Of a stretch of DNA of 64,000 nt, positions 24,201 through 35,700 are shown in pieces. The notes under the pieces are model-generated. The model did not search any database. It was not told where the DNA came from and was given only the letters and a program-made list of their open reading frames with translations. Position 1 is the first letter of the stretch, and each line of letters opens with the position of its first letter. The translations under genes were made by a program, and so were the position numbers. The stretch comes from Gymnothorax reevesii. Its lineage: Eukaryota; Chordata; Actinopteri; Anguilliformes; Muraenidae. The stretch covers positions 6,767,501-6,831,500 of the forward strand of contig CM056574.1 in the NCBI GenBank assembly GCA_029721435.1. The letters are read 5' to 3'.

Positions 24201-24206
24201 TTTATT
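24201..24206 (-). terminator. fgf2: Candidate polyadenylation signal AATAAA for fgf2
   Basis: The plus strand reads TTTATT. It is the only canonical AATAAA I found on the minus strand between the fgf2 stop codon and about 24.1 kb. Earlier non-canonical signals (for example TATAAA near 25.88 kb) remain possible. Confidence 0.4.
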
Positions 24207-26164
24207 AAAATTTCAGTTTTCTTAAAGCATCTAATATAACACCGGTTAAAGGGATGCATTTATCCAGTGTCAAGGATCTTAATGCATTACACCAATTAAC
24301 ATAATGTGTAATACTGGTAAAAATGCTATTACATACATTTTAGGTTAATCTCAACAGTAATAGATTGACATTATCATTCTTTCCCAGCAGCATTTTGTCT
24401 TAAATAAGTTTCTAAATGTCCTCTTCAAGGATTTCATATACATCATAAACATCAGCAGAACACCAGTCTCGGTCAAATTTAACTAATTAACTCATTATTT
24501 AATGTCTATACAATGAAATATAAGCTGTGAAATAGCATTAAAATTATATATTAGTTATAAATGTCATTATAAGATATAAAAGCTATCTTAATTACAAAAA
24601 TGCTCTTAGCAGAACCATACCAGAGCTGAACACATTTAAAAAGCTGTGCAGGAACCTCCCTTTTCCCTTTGTATCAGATAGAAAGGCAGCTGAAAAAATA
24701 CTTCATTCTGTTTACTTTCAATGGACATGATCTACATAGAGATTGATACAGGTTATTATATGGCAAGTTCACTAAGAAAACAGTAAATATAGATATACTC
24801 CTCATTCCACACATTATGTAAGCATATCAATGTGTATTTAAGACTGTCTTCTCATTTGTCTGTAAGTTCAGTGCATACTTCTCATCTTAAGTACACTAAA
24901 TAGTACATTTTCTCACATCATTTTTACTCAAATACTGAGTCACACTCAAACACTAAAAATACTCTATGAATTTGACCTAACATGTCAAGTCAAAGCATGT
25001 TAACATTCTGTAGATTCCATACCACTGGCATATTTCAGTTATCATAAATATAAGTTTTGTCTTTGAAATGTACCCTTCAAGTTACCATGGTTATAGTCTG
25101 ATGTGCTAATAGCTGCAGCAGCTTTCTATTACATTTGGTCAAAATCCCTTTAAAAATATACAGAAATATATTTAACTTCACTGTCGAAAGCAATATAGTA
25201 ATTTGTTGCAACAGAGTATATATTTCACAATTTCACAAACTGCTTTTAGTACGAATATGCATAGAAAATAAATATAATCTGGCACTGAAACTGTTATGAA
25301 ACACAACTAACCAAAGAAATTTTCGGCTAAATTTTTGTTCTCCATGGAACGTCTCATCTTTTTTTTTTCATGGTCAAAATTAAACGTAACTCTTTAAATT
25401 ACACAAACAAGCAACCAATGTATATAAAATACAAGTGGTTTGCATAGAAATCATACGTCCATGTTTACGCCAATCCCAGTGAAAAATACAAAAAGCAAAA
25501 AATAAAAAAATAAAAAATCCTGGTAAAATCATGAACTATTTAAATATATGTCATATTGTTTGGAGTTAAGAGAATATTTTTCATTTACATTTTCAGTTCA
25601 TTTGATGCAATCATTTTTACATAATTCGATATAATCTGATATACTGTAGAAATTGTGTAAAAGAAGATGTGTTTGATCATACATTCAGGGCATAATTCAC
25701 ACGAAAAAAAAAAAAAACGACTAAAGATTAGTTATTTAACGTGACCTTCTGGTCAAACACAGACTAGAGCAACTTTCTCAACACTTATACTGTATATGTA
25801 CAAGTGAAAATGAATTAGAGGCTTCACTACAACAAAGATAGTGTTCTAAATTAACTTATGAGTAAAGTTTAAAACATTTTATATTCTTAAATTATACAAT
25901 GTATAAATATTATACTCAAATACATTTCCTATATGACTGCAAAGTACTGCTTGTAGACAGCCTAAAACTGCAAGCATCACTGATGGATTCACATTGTGTA
26001 AATATCTCGTGCTTAAATCTCTCAGATTAGTGTGTTTTGCTGGAGGAGAGGTGAAGTTCGGTGGTTAAGTGCTTTCAGATGTCTTTTCATACAAGGCAGC
26101 GCAAACATTCAGCCCCGTAGCAGCATTATCCTGCTGCCACAATGTCATGGAAACCTTTAAAGAA

Positions 26165-26560
26165 TGTTGTGCACTGCGCTAGGGCTTGGTGATGATGTAG
26201 TATGCTGTCTTTTGTCTAGTGTGGATATGATATGATGCGCTGGTGTTCGGCATAGATGTAGTACACTGTGCTAGTGTTAAGTGTGAATGTGGTATGCTGT
26301 GCTAGTGCTTGGTATGGATGCAATGTAGAGTGATAGCGTTTTGTGCAGGTGTGGTTTGTGGCAGTAGTGTTTGGTGTCAATTAAGTGCACTCAGCTAGTT
26401 TTAGTGTGAATGTTGTGTAGTGTGCCAGTGTTTGGTGAGAATGTGGTGCAGTAAGCTAGTGTTTAGTCCGATGTATCTTAGTGCAGAGTGCTAGTGTTTA
26501 GTGTTGATGTAGTGTAATTTGGAAGTATTATGTGTAAATTTTGTTCACTGTGTTAGAGCT
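26165..26560. repeat. Degenerate minisatellite of about 40 bp units next to the fgf2 stop codon
   Basis: Repeated variants of gtgctagtgtttggtgtga and tgtagtgcactgtgctagtg recur roughly every 40-45 bp. The last unit ends about 17 nt before the stop codon of fgf2, so the repeat would be transcribed at the start of the 3'UTR. Copies are strongly diverged. Confidence 0.7.
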
Positions 26561-26576
26561 TGACGAGAGATTGGCA

Positions 26577-26762
26577 TCAGCTCACGACCGACATCGGCAG
26601 GAAGAGTATGGCCTTCTGTCCCGGTCCTGTTCTGGCTCCAGACTTGTACTGGCCGGTCCTTTTCAGGGCCACGTACCAGTCCGGCCTCTTCCGGGATCGG
26701 TAGGTGTTATAATTATTAGGCTCCAGCTTCTCGATGAAGTAGCACTCATCTGTCACGCGTTT
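26577..26762 (-). CDS. fgf2: fgf2 coding exon 3 (residues 95-155 and stop)
   Basis: The acceptor reads CCACTTCAG|AAACGCGTG on the minus strand and the TGA stop is at 26579-26577. The exon encodes VTDECYF, NNYNTYRSRK, DWYVALKRTGQYK and GPGQKAILFLPMS, which carry the heparin-binding loop and receptor contacts. Compared with human, C96 is Arg, K138 is Arg, and the last residues are VVS after the MS. Confidence 0.97.
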   Translation of the reverse strand, partial: KRVTDECYFIEKLEPNNYNTYRSRKRPDWYVALKRTGQYKSGARTGPGQKAILFLPMSVVS

Positions 26763-29700
26763 CTGAAGTGGAAAGAAACAGATTTTACGATCAATTGCTG
26801 ATCTGAGCCGCTGGGATGTTGTGACTTTGCTCCTATGTAGTGCTTAGGTTACAATGACCTGATTTCTATTTTTGCAAGAGATATGATAAAGTAAATAATT
26901 TTTCAATCTTATACACATTTTAGCTCTGTGTGAGAAGTATCTTAAAAGTGTGTGTTATTTGAGAAGGTTCAGCATGCTATTCGCCGTCCTCATTTATGTT
27001 CAAAAAGTGAACAGAGCACTAAGGTTAAACAACTTTGCGAGCATTTTGGACACAAGCGACCTCTGTCAGTGCGAAACACAGATGAAGGTCATGTGAGACC
27101 TTGAGACTGATCCGTTTGCGTTTATTCTGTCTATAATAATCTTGGCTATCTCTAGCTATCTGTCTACCCTTACCTTTCCATGTTATGTTATATTACATTG
27201 ACTCCTTAAGCTTTGATCTTTGCTCGAATTCCACCTTAATTTTTTTTAAAGATAAAAAAAGGAAATTTTTCCCATATTTTAGGAAAATATCACTCAGATA
27301 TCCTGTATCTGCTGGTTGCAGCACTTCACTGAAGCTACATCTCTCTTATATTCAGAAAAATATTCAACTCCAGGATGCAGTGTTTTTATGGCCACAGCAT
27401 TACATCAAATGGTCAATATCTAGATCTTGTACATCATTTTACACAAATTTCCCTGTAAAACAGCAGGACATATTTGGGATCGTTGGAAACCTTTGGATCA
27501 CCACTAGAAATTAAAGGTTTAAATTAAACAGCCTCATCTGAGGAACCGATGTGCAGGATTGCAGAATTGAAGAGTTTAAGTATCTCACCGTCCCGAACAG
27601 CCTCCCGTCCGTGCTCATAGCCAGATAGAGGTTCGCACACACGCCTTTGATGACCACTTCCCCGACAGCAGTCGCCTGGATCTGCAGCTTGGCTGAAAAT
27701 GAAAAATATTTTGTAAACATGACTGTTAATAGGGTGGCAGGGTGATGCAGTAAGCGCTGACACCATACAACTAGGAGGTAGTGGAATCAGATCTTTTCTG
27801 CGTCGATTTTGCATGTAATCTAGGTGTTCCTATGGGTTTTTTCAATTCAAAGACATGTATATACAGAGGCTTAATTGCCTGCAGGCAAGAACATGTGAGT
27901 GAATTGTGAAGAGGTGTGTGTATGTGGGTGTGAATGTATGGTTGCAGATCACTTGATCAACTCTCCTGGTGGTCACAAAAAGTGTGCCACTCGGTTCGAT
28001 CTTAGGACCTTTATTTTTTACTTTGTACATTAATAATATGATCTCTTTTGAAAATGGCTGTAAGCAGTGCTTCTACGCAGATGATACTGTGCTTTAGATT
28101 TCTGCTTCTTCACTGGATGATGCCTTACCTGCCTTGCAGACAGCTTTTGATTCCGTTCAGCTCTCACTTCTGGAGCTTAAACTTCTTTTAAATGTATCAA
28201 AGTCAAAATGTGTGCTTTTCTCTAGATCCTGCTCATTGAGAGAAATTACTTCAAAAATTTGCACTTTGGTTTCCACTGAAATTGAGCTAGAGCCAACATA
28301 CAAGTGCCATGGAATATTTATTGATGAAAAGCTGTCTTTTAAGACGCGTTGATGAGCTAACAAAAAATGTTAAGGAGAAAAAAATAAAGAAAAAAGAAGA
28401 AAATAGATCATATTTGTCACATAATAATACAAAGTTTTTTAATTCAGTATTCTTTCCTGTCAGTACCTGATCAAAGCAATATTGTTAAGGTTATATGCAC
28501 ACTGCCCTAGCACCTTGATACTGTCTGTCATGCAGCATTTCATTTAATTACTGGAAATTATTGAAGAACACATGACTGTACCCTGGATCAGGCGGTGGGC
28601 TGGCTGTCCTTAGGTAATAGAGGAGACCAGCACTGGCTAACATTTGTTTATAAAGCAATCTTACATGAGTTACCTAATCATCATACATCTTTCATCACAT
28701 GGTATTTCAGTTTTTACTGGGTAAGGTCTTAGTATCGGTTGGTTCTTGAGGTCCATCAAGTTAAAGCTGAGCTTCGAAAAGCTACTTTAAGCTACTGTGC
28801 TCTGCAGTCATGGAATAGTTTTCAAGAGATTTTTTCAACTAGATGCCTTTGTCTTTTTGCAGAAATTAAAAAAAAAAATAAAAACTGATGAAGGACTTCT
28901 AAGTCGTGATCTGTGTATGTTTCAGATGATCTTGTTATAATATTATCATTTGAATGTTTTCAAATGTATCACTGTGTGTTGATTCTAGTGTAAAAATGAG
29001 TTATTTGATTTTAAGAAGAATTGTTGTCACATTATTGTATTTTTTTTTTTTTTAGTTTATTCATTAACCCTCTATTAACCAGCGTAGCATATCTGCTACA
29101 TGAAGTGAAAGGGTTAACAGCCTGGACACCCTGCTGGTTTTGTTTCTTATTGCCAAATAAACATTTGAGAATAACTCAAATGGTCCGTCACGTTAATTTT
29201 TCCATTCGCATTATTACCCAATGTAGCAGATCTGCTACATTTAGGTGGGCCAAATGTGTCAATTTTTTTTTAAAACTACTTTTCCAAATAAAGTATTGGC
29301 CCATAATCAACATATTTGTCTAGGAGAATGATTTTTACACAATTAGAAATGGGTTTGGTTAATAGAGGGTTAAAAAACATTCAGCAAGTGGTATTGAATA
29401 CCTGGAAAAAAAATTTACAAATTAAAGGGTTAAGAATTGTGCTACTCAGCAAATTTGAGAGGTTGAAACGAAGCAGTGTGGAGAGCTTTTGCGATCATAA
29501 TCTGGATTTTATGCTTCTAATCACAAAATATGCTGTTTTTTTGCTTTTAGGAACATATCAAGAACAAACATCAAACCTTCAGATTACTGAGATCATACAA
29601 TAGGTGTCAGAAATACTTCAATCAGAATCTTCCAGACAGCAACCTACCCCATTATTTCATCTGTTTCTTCCATGCCTTTTAAGGAAGACTGAAATACCAC

Positions 29701-32700
29701 AAAGTGATCTTTTTATGGTTTACATCACAGAATTTGCACAAAGGAACTGGAAACCCCTGTGCTAACGTTACTTAAGTCACAAAATGTCCATTTTGAGAAT
29801 ACCGAGGCTGTGGACTTAACTAGCCTCCTTTATGGTAACTATAAAGGACACTTTCCCATTATTCCCTCACGGTGTGTGATAATCCATAGACTCTTCTTTT
29901 ACTTAAGCGAGTTTCACTGTTTGATCGACTGGTCACCTGTGTGACTTCAGAAATTCTGAAGAGGTCTGTGTTCCGATAGCTGAAGCACAAGAACTTGAAT
30001 CCATGAATGATACTAATCACTGAAAAACACTGAAAACTGCATGGGCTGCCTGATGACTCAACGAGTTGACAGCTTGAGCGAGTGCTCCTGAGAACGTTCC
30101 GTTTTAACATAAATACACAACGCTGTAACGTATGAGCAAATCTCCAATACTTCCGCCCGCATTTCGGGGTGGACAGCCGCAAAAAAGGACTTCAAAACTC
30201 GAGTGCCAATTTGAATCCCAAGCACTGACCAGATGTCCTCTGAATGAAGTTACAAATGAGGACCTCCAGTGGAGATCTAACGCTCTATCGGCAGAGAGAA
30301 TGTCCAGCTGTTTCAATGTATTTATGGCTGCATCGACGATGTCAATCTGGAGAAGTTAATTGGCACTGTGTAAAATGCCATGACTTTTGGATCTGACGGT
30401 AAATGTACTTTTTGCAGGGATAACGGATTTAGCTGTTCAGCGTAATTTGTTCCAGAGTGATGATTTTTTTTTTTTTTCTGGCCAACACAGAAGGGATGTA
30501 TATTTTCATTCCTGTTCACCCCTTGCAATTTATTTACCCAGTGTGCAAGATCTGCTGCCAAAAAGTCCTGTGGGAAAACAGTCATGAATCTGCGGCCTCC
30601 ATCAAGTGGAATGTCCCTTTATTGCACTGCTTTCAAAGAAATTTCTAGGACCTCTCACCGGTTCAGGGACGGCATTCATATTATCAGAGTTTGTGACTAT
30701 TGTGATCATGGGGCACATCACACTGTGGCTTTATTTTTTCATGATATATTTCACAGTAAAATTTGTCCATTCTAATCTACTCCAGTTTTACAGATATTGA
30801 CTCCAAACCAACTGGAAATTGTCTCGATTAGTCCAAACTGGTTTGCATCTCATTGAAATGACCAATAATTTCAGAGATATGTTGGGGAAAAATTCCTATT
30901 GAGAATGAAAGGCAGACTGGTGAGGAATGTTAACCTATGCCTGATGATGTCACTCCAGCCCCCTCATACACTTGGATTGCATCAGTTGCCTTGCATTATA
31001 TAAGCAACCTGGCCACCACTAAGTCCACCATCACGACCTGTTGGTGACACCTTAGAAACCATCTACTACACCCTAGCAACTATCTAGAAGGACATCTGCT
31101 ACCTCTAAGTAACTCTTTAGCAACACCTTAGCAACAATATTGAAACATTTTAGTGGCCACCTTCAAAGACCTTTGCAATCAACCAGTGCACCATAACAGT
31201 TACAGAGTACGGCTTTAGTAACCACCAAATGACCCCTTACTATCTACCTAGAAACACCAGTAACCTTGGCAACTTTGTTGCAAGACAGTGGTTCTCAACC
31301 CCCGTCCTGGACAGCCACAGTGTCCGCTGGTTTTTGGTGTTACTCAACACTTGATTGATTAGTTAAAGCAGTTGATTTCACACTTAACTTAGGTTTAAAT
31401 TGGGTGGAGAAAACCAAAGTCAGTGCACCCTGTGGCTGCCATGGAATATTGCCATGGAATAAGACTCAGGTAACCTCCAATTAATCTTAACCACCATCTT
31501 TGAAAATCTGGTAACTACTGAGCAGGAACTGAGAAGCAGCCTTTGCTTGGCAAGTTAAAGCAGTCAGTATCAGCTGGGACTGAAAGCAACACAACTCTCC
31601 AAAAGTTTTTGAGATACTGGAACCAAACCAACAAGAAAATATTGCAGTCTAGACAGGTTTGCTTTTTCAAAATGTTTGGAAATTCCCAATAAATTCCAAA
31701 ATATTCAAGTTTTGGTAACACTTTACTTGAAGGTATTGTCATAAGAGTGACATGACACAGTCATGAACGTGTCATAAACATTATGCCAATGTCATAACTG
31801 TTGTCATTAAGTGTCATTCGGCTTTTGAGATGACAAATTGACATTTGTTGACAATTGACAATTGTTTGGGTTGTCTTGATTATGACAACTGTAACAGTTG
31901 TGACAGTGTCGTGTCACTCTTATGACAGTACCTTCAAGTAAAGTGTAATCAAAGTTTTTTTCTGGGGGCAATTGATATAGAGTATGAATTTGCGGAATGG
32001 TGACTATATCACAATGCCCTCTTGCAGCTGAACTGCTGGCTCAACAGCTGATGATGTCAATATAGTCCCTCCTAACAGTTACATTGCATCAGTAGCATTG
32101 CATCATACAACTAACCCCACAGCTGTCCACTAATCAACTGGTTGCTATCAGTATCAAGCAAGGGCCTGGATACACCTTAGCAACCGTCTACAACACCCCA
32201 GCAACCACCAAGTGCACTATTGCTACTACCTGCACAACCATACAGGCCATTTCTCAAAGCGTAGGCTGTGGGCTGGGTACGCTGCATTTCTAGCCTGCTA
32301 CATCATCGCAGGCAGTTCTATTGTGAAGGAGCCTTCAAATATAGCCGAGAAATGCAGCCTTATATCAGATAAAATTATCTGCTCATTTAAACTCTGTTTC
32401 AGAGATTACAATTCTGTCCGACATCAGGCGAGGTGAATGATGCATTTCTTGGCTGTATTCGACGTGCCGTCACAATGGAACACTCGGCAATGACTTAGCA
32501 GCCTAGAAATGCAGCCTACCTAGGCCGCAGCTTACACTTAAAGAAGCAGCCACAGTAATACATACTAATAAATTTGCTACGTCCAAGTATACGTCAGCCA
32601 CTACCATCAAAATCTGGTAACCAGTGACAATTGTATAATACATGCATGTTTCAAGCAGCAAGATTAGCTGTAGGTTTAGTTATGTTGGAGATCACCAGTT

Positions 32701-35700
32701 TGATATAAAACGCTTACATTTTCAGAATACTTCCATATGAGTTGCATAACCGCAAATTGTTTTTTTTTTAAAAAAAAGGTTGAAATGCAATATTCATGTT
32801 TATACAATAACCATAAAGAATCAGATTATCTTGTGACATCAGGCAGTTTTTTGAAACATCTGGTGTGCATTGTTTATGGGGTTACGCCAGTGCTGCAGCA
32901 AAGCACTTTACAGGCTGTTTCATCATATCCAGGGAATTCCTGTCATATCTGCGCGCTGCCCAGGACTGCTGTGCTCGTCATCGAGAGGTCAAGTAAATGA
33001 GCGACGCTTCACCATGCATTCATGCGAGCTGACATTTACTAATGAAGTTGATGCCGTTAGTTCAAGAGGAACTTATTCTTAAGACATGAAACTTAACTTG
33101 TCATTTATTAGTATTCAACAAATACATTGGCTAATGAATTAATTGATGATGATCCCCAGATTAGCGCAGCATTAAAATAACTTGTCCATTCTTTAACATT
33201 ATTGAGAATATTAGCTGTCATTTTTACTGTGACAATATATTAACTAGCATTGTCCTATGTAGCTGTGAACAGGAATTAATGATGCACCAGCTAACTTTTC
33301 AGTCGTTAGCATTTAACCACTATTTTAGTTAATGCCAATTCTTGTGGACCATATTGTACAGTGTTACCAATGAAAGTGATAGAGCAGCCTCATAGTGAAA
33401 ATGTATTGCTGTTGAAACTTGGAACTTGGCCTATAATTTTCTTAGGTGCAACCTTTTTTTGCATTTTACGCCCTGGAACACATGGACAGAATCATGGAAT
33501 CACCCCTTGATGCAGCGCTGCCAATTTGCCTTCAGTTCCAGACCAACAGGAAGGCAGTTAAAGCACCATTATTGCTGGGGTAAGTTCTGGAGAGTTCTAC
33601 AGAGAGTTCTGTGTGAGAGTAACACAGATTTATGTGCACGGACCGAAATGGTCCACAGTGAGCCTTTATGTACAAACAGAGCAAGGTATTCTGTGTCGAG
33701 ACTCGAGCGTAAAAGACTTAAACGAGAGATTAGTGGGAACAGGGTGAGAAGTACTGCTGAGGGCACTGGGTAGAGCACATACCTCTACCACGCCATATGT
33801 CTGTTTTTTTTGGTCACAGAATATGTTTCGGATCACTTCCAAAATTACATCATCTCTTCCTTGGACTACCACCTACACTGAAAAAAATGTTTTGTTGAAT
33901 GAACATTATTTTTTTAAGGTAAGTGGTTGCACAAAATATTTTTATCTGAAGCTAGATATTTTTATTATGTTGACTATTTGAAATTACTTATATTTTTTAA
34001 GTGGAGTTAAATAACACACCTATTTCTATTAAAATGTGCTTAATTAATATAAGGAACATTTACTAGGGGTCAAAATCACTTTTTTCAGTGTATCATCCTG
34101 CCAAATTTAGTGCCAAACCATTCTTAACTTTTTGAGTTATCCGGTCAGAAATATCACGCAGACCCGTGTTAGACATATATGTTTTCATTCTTCAGAATCC
34201 AGAATATGTTCCAGATCACTTCCAGGATTTAATCAACCCATCCTTGGAATACCACCTATCATCCTACCAAATTTTGTGCCAAACCATTCTTAACTTTTTG
34301 AGTTATCCTGTTAACAGACAGACAGACAAACAAATGACTCCCGCCTAACGGGACCGTTGTCAAAATCATCTGGTGTCTGACTCGAGACTAGGGTCAATTT
34401 CGTAACGTGGTGAACAGTTACTTAGTTCTTTGACTTTTGCCGCAGAACTTTAAATGTGTGGCCAAGGATGACTGGATAATATAATATTGCTTAAGGGCAC
34501 TCGGTAGAGTGCATACCTCCGCTACGCCAAGGCAACCATGCATTAGTTATTTTACCATGCATTAGTTATTTTCGTTGACTGATGCAGGGTATTGTTGCAT
34601 TCTACCACCAGGTGGCAGCAAAACCTAAAAGCATGCCAATTGTAAATCCAGGCTATTGGAAAGATCTCCGGCAGCATAGCAGGATTTGTTCTTTGGCCTA
34701 TATCTCAGCTGTAATTTGGCCTAGATATGCCTACATTTAATCACTTGTTCCTCTTGTGCCACTTTAACATCCTGCAAAGTTTGGTTGAAATCTATGCAGC
34801 CGTTTTTGAGATATCTTGCTAACAAACGGACAAACAGACAGACAGACGACTAACAGAACAAAGTGACACGGTTGCCGATTTCGACAGCCGATAAACGGGT
34901 GAAAACACAACTTCCTTGGCAGCGGTAATAACTGCATAAACATTGCCTAATCTTGTATCTTCTGAAATTCCGGCCCATGACAGTAGTTCATCTGGTTTAT
35001 ATTTATGAAGTATACCCCAGCATTTATGTTCTCGTGAAGCAATGACTTTGTGTTGCTGCAGGACCATTCAGCGATGTGCTCTTTTTAAATTTGTTAGTGT
35101 GAGAGAGGCTCGATTTAACTGACTCCACACAATTATAACCTAGAGCAGGAGAGAGACAGGAAACAATACCTCCACATATAATTTCCTAAATTAAAAATGA
35201 CTCCTGCGTGACTCTTAACTTGTCAGCTGAGATGGAAAATGCATTTACCCTGGATTTCTGTACTCTAGCCTTCTTTTCCCGTATTCCATGAAGTAAGATA
35301 AAACCTTATGGGCTGACACCTATGTAAACAGGGTAAGACGCTGTCCTGTGTTCTGTGAGTGAAAGTCTCGCAAGTCTACAGGGTAAGATACTGTACAGTG
35401 TTCTGTCAAGGATTAGATGCTGTAGGCTATGGTGTTCTGTGAGTGAAAGTTACTTGTGTAAACAGGATAAGATGCTGTGCTGTATTCTGTGAGTGAATGT
35501 TTCCCATGTAAACTGGGTAAATTGTTGAACAGTGTTCTGTCAGCGAAAGTTTCTTGTGTATACAAGGTGAGATACTGCACTGTGTTCTGTGAGCGAAAGT
35601 TATTTGGGTAAACAGGGTAAGATGTGGTACAGCATTCTGTGAGTGAGAGTTACGCATATAAACAGGGTAAGATGCGGTGTTGTGTTCTGTGAGTGAGAAT

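Larger units (their letters stand above)
24195..26576 (-). other. fgf2: Probable fgf2 3'UTR
   Basis: The 2.4 kb after the stop codon is AT-rich, free of recognisable transposons over most of its length, and ends near an AATAAA on the minus strand. Long AU-rich 3'UTRs are known for FGF2 in mammals. Several ATTTA-type pentamers occur. The first about 400 nt are a degenerate minisatellite. No reading frame of note is seen on either strand here. The extent is inferred from the polyadenylation hexamer. Confidence 0.5.
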
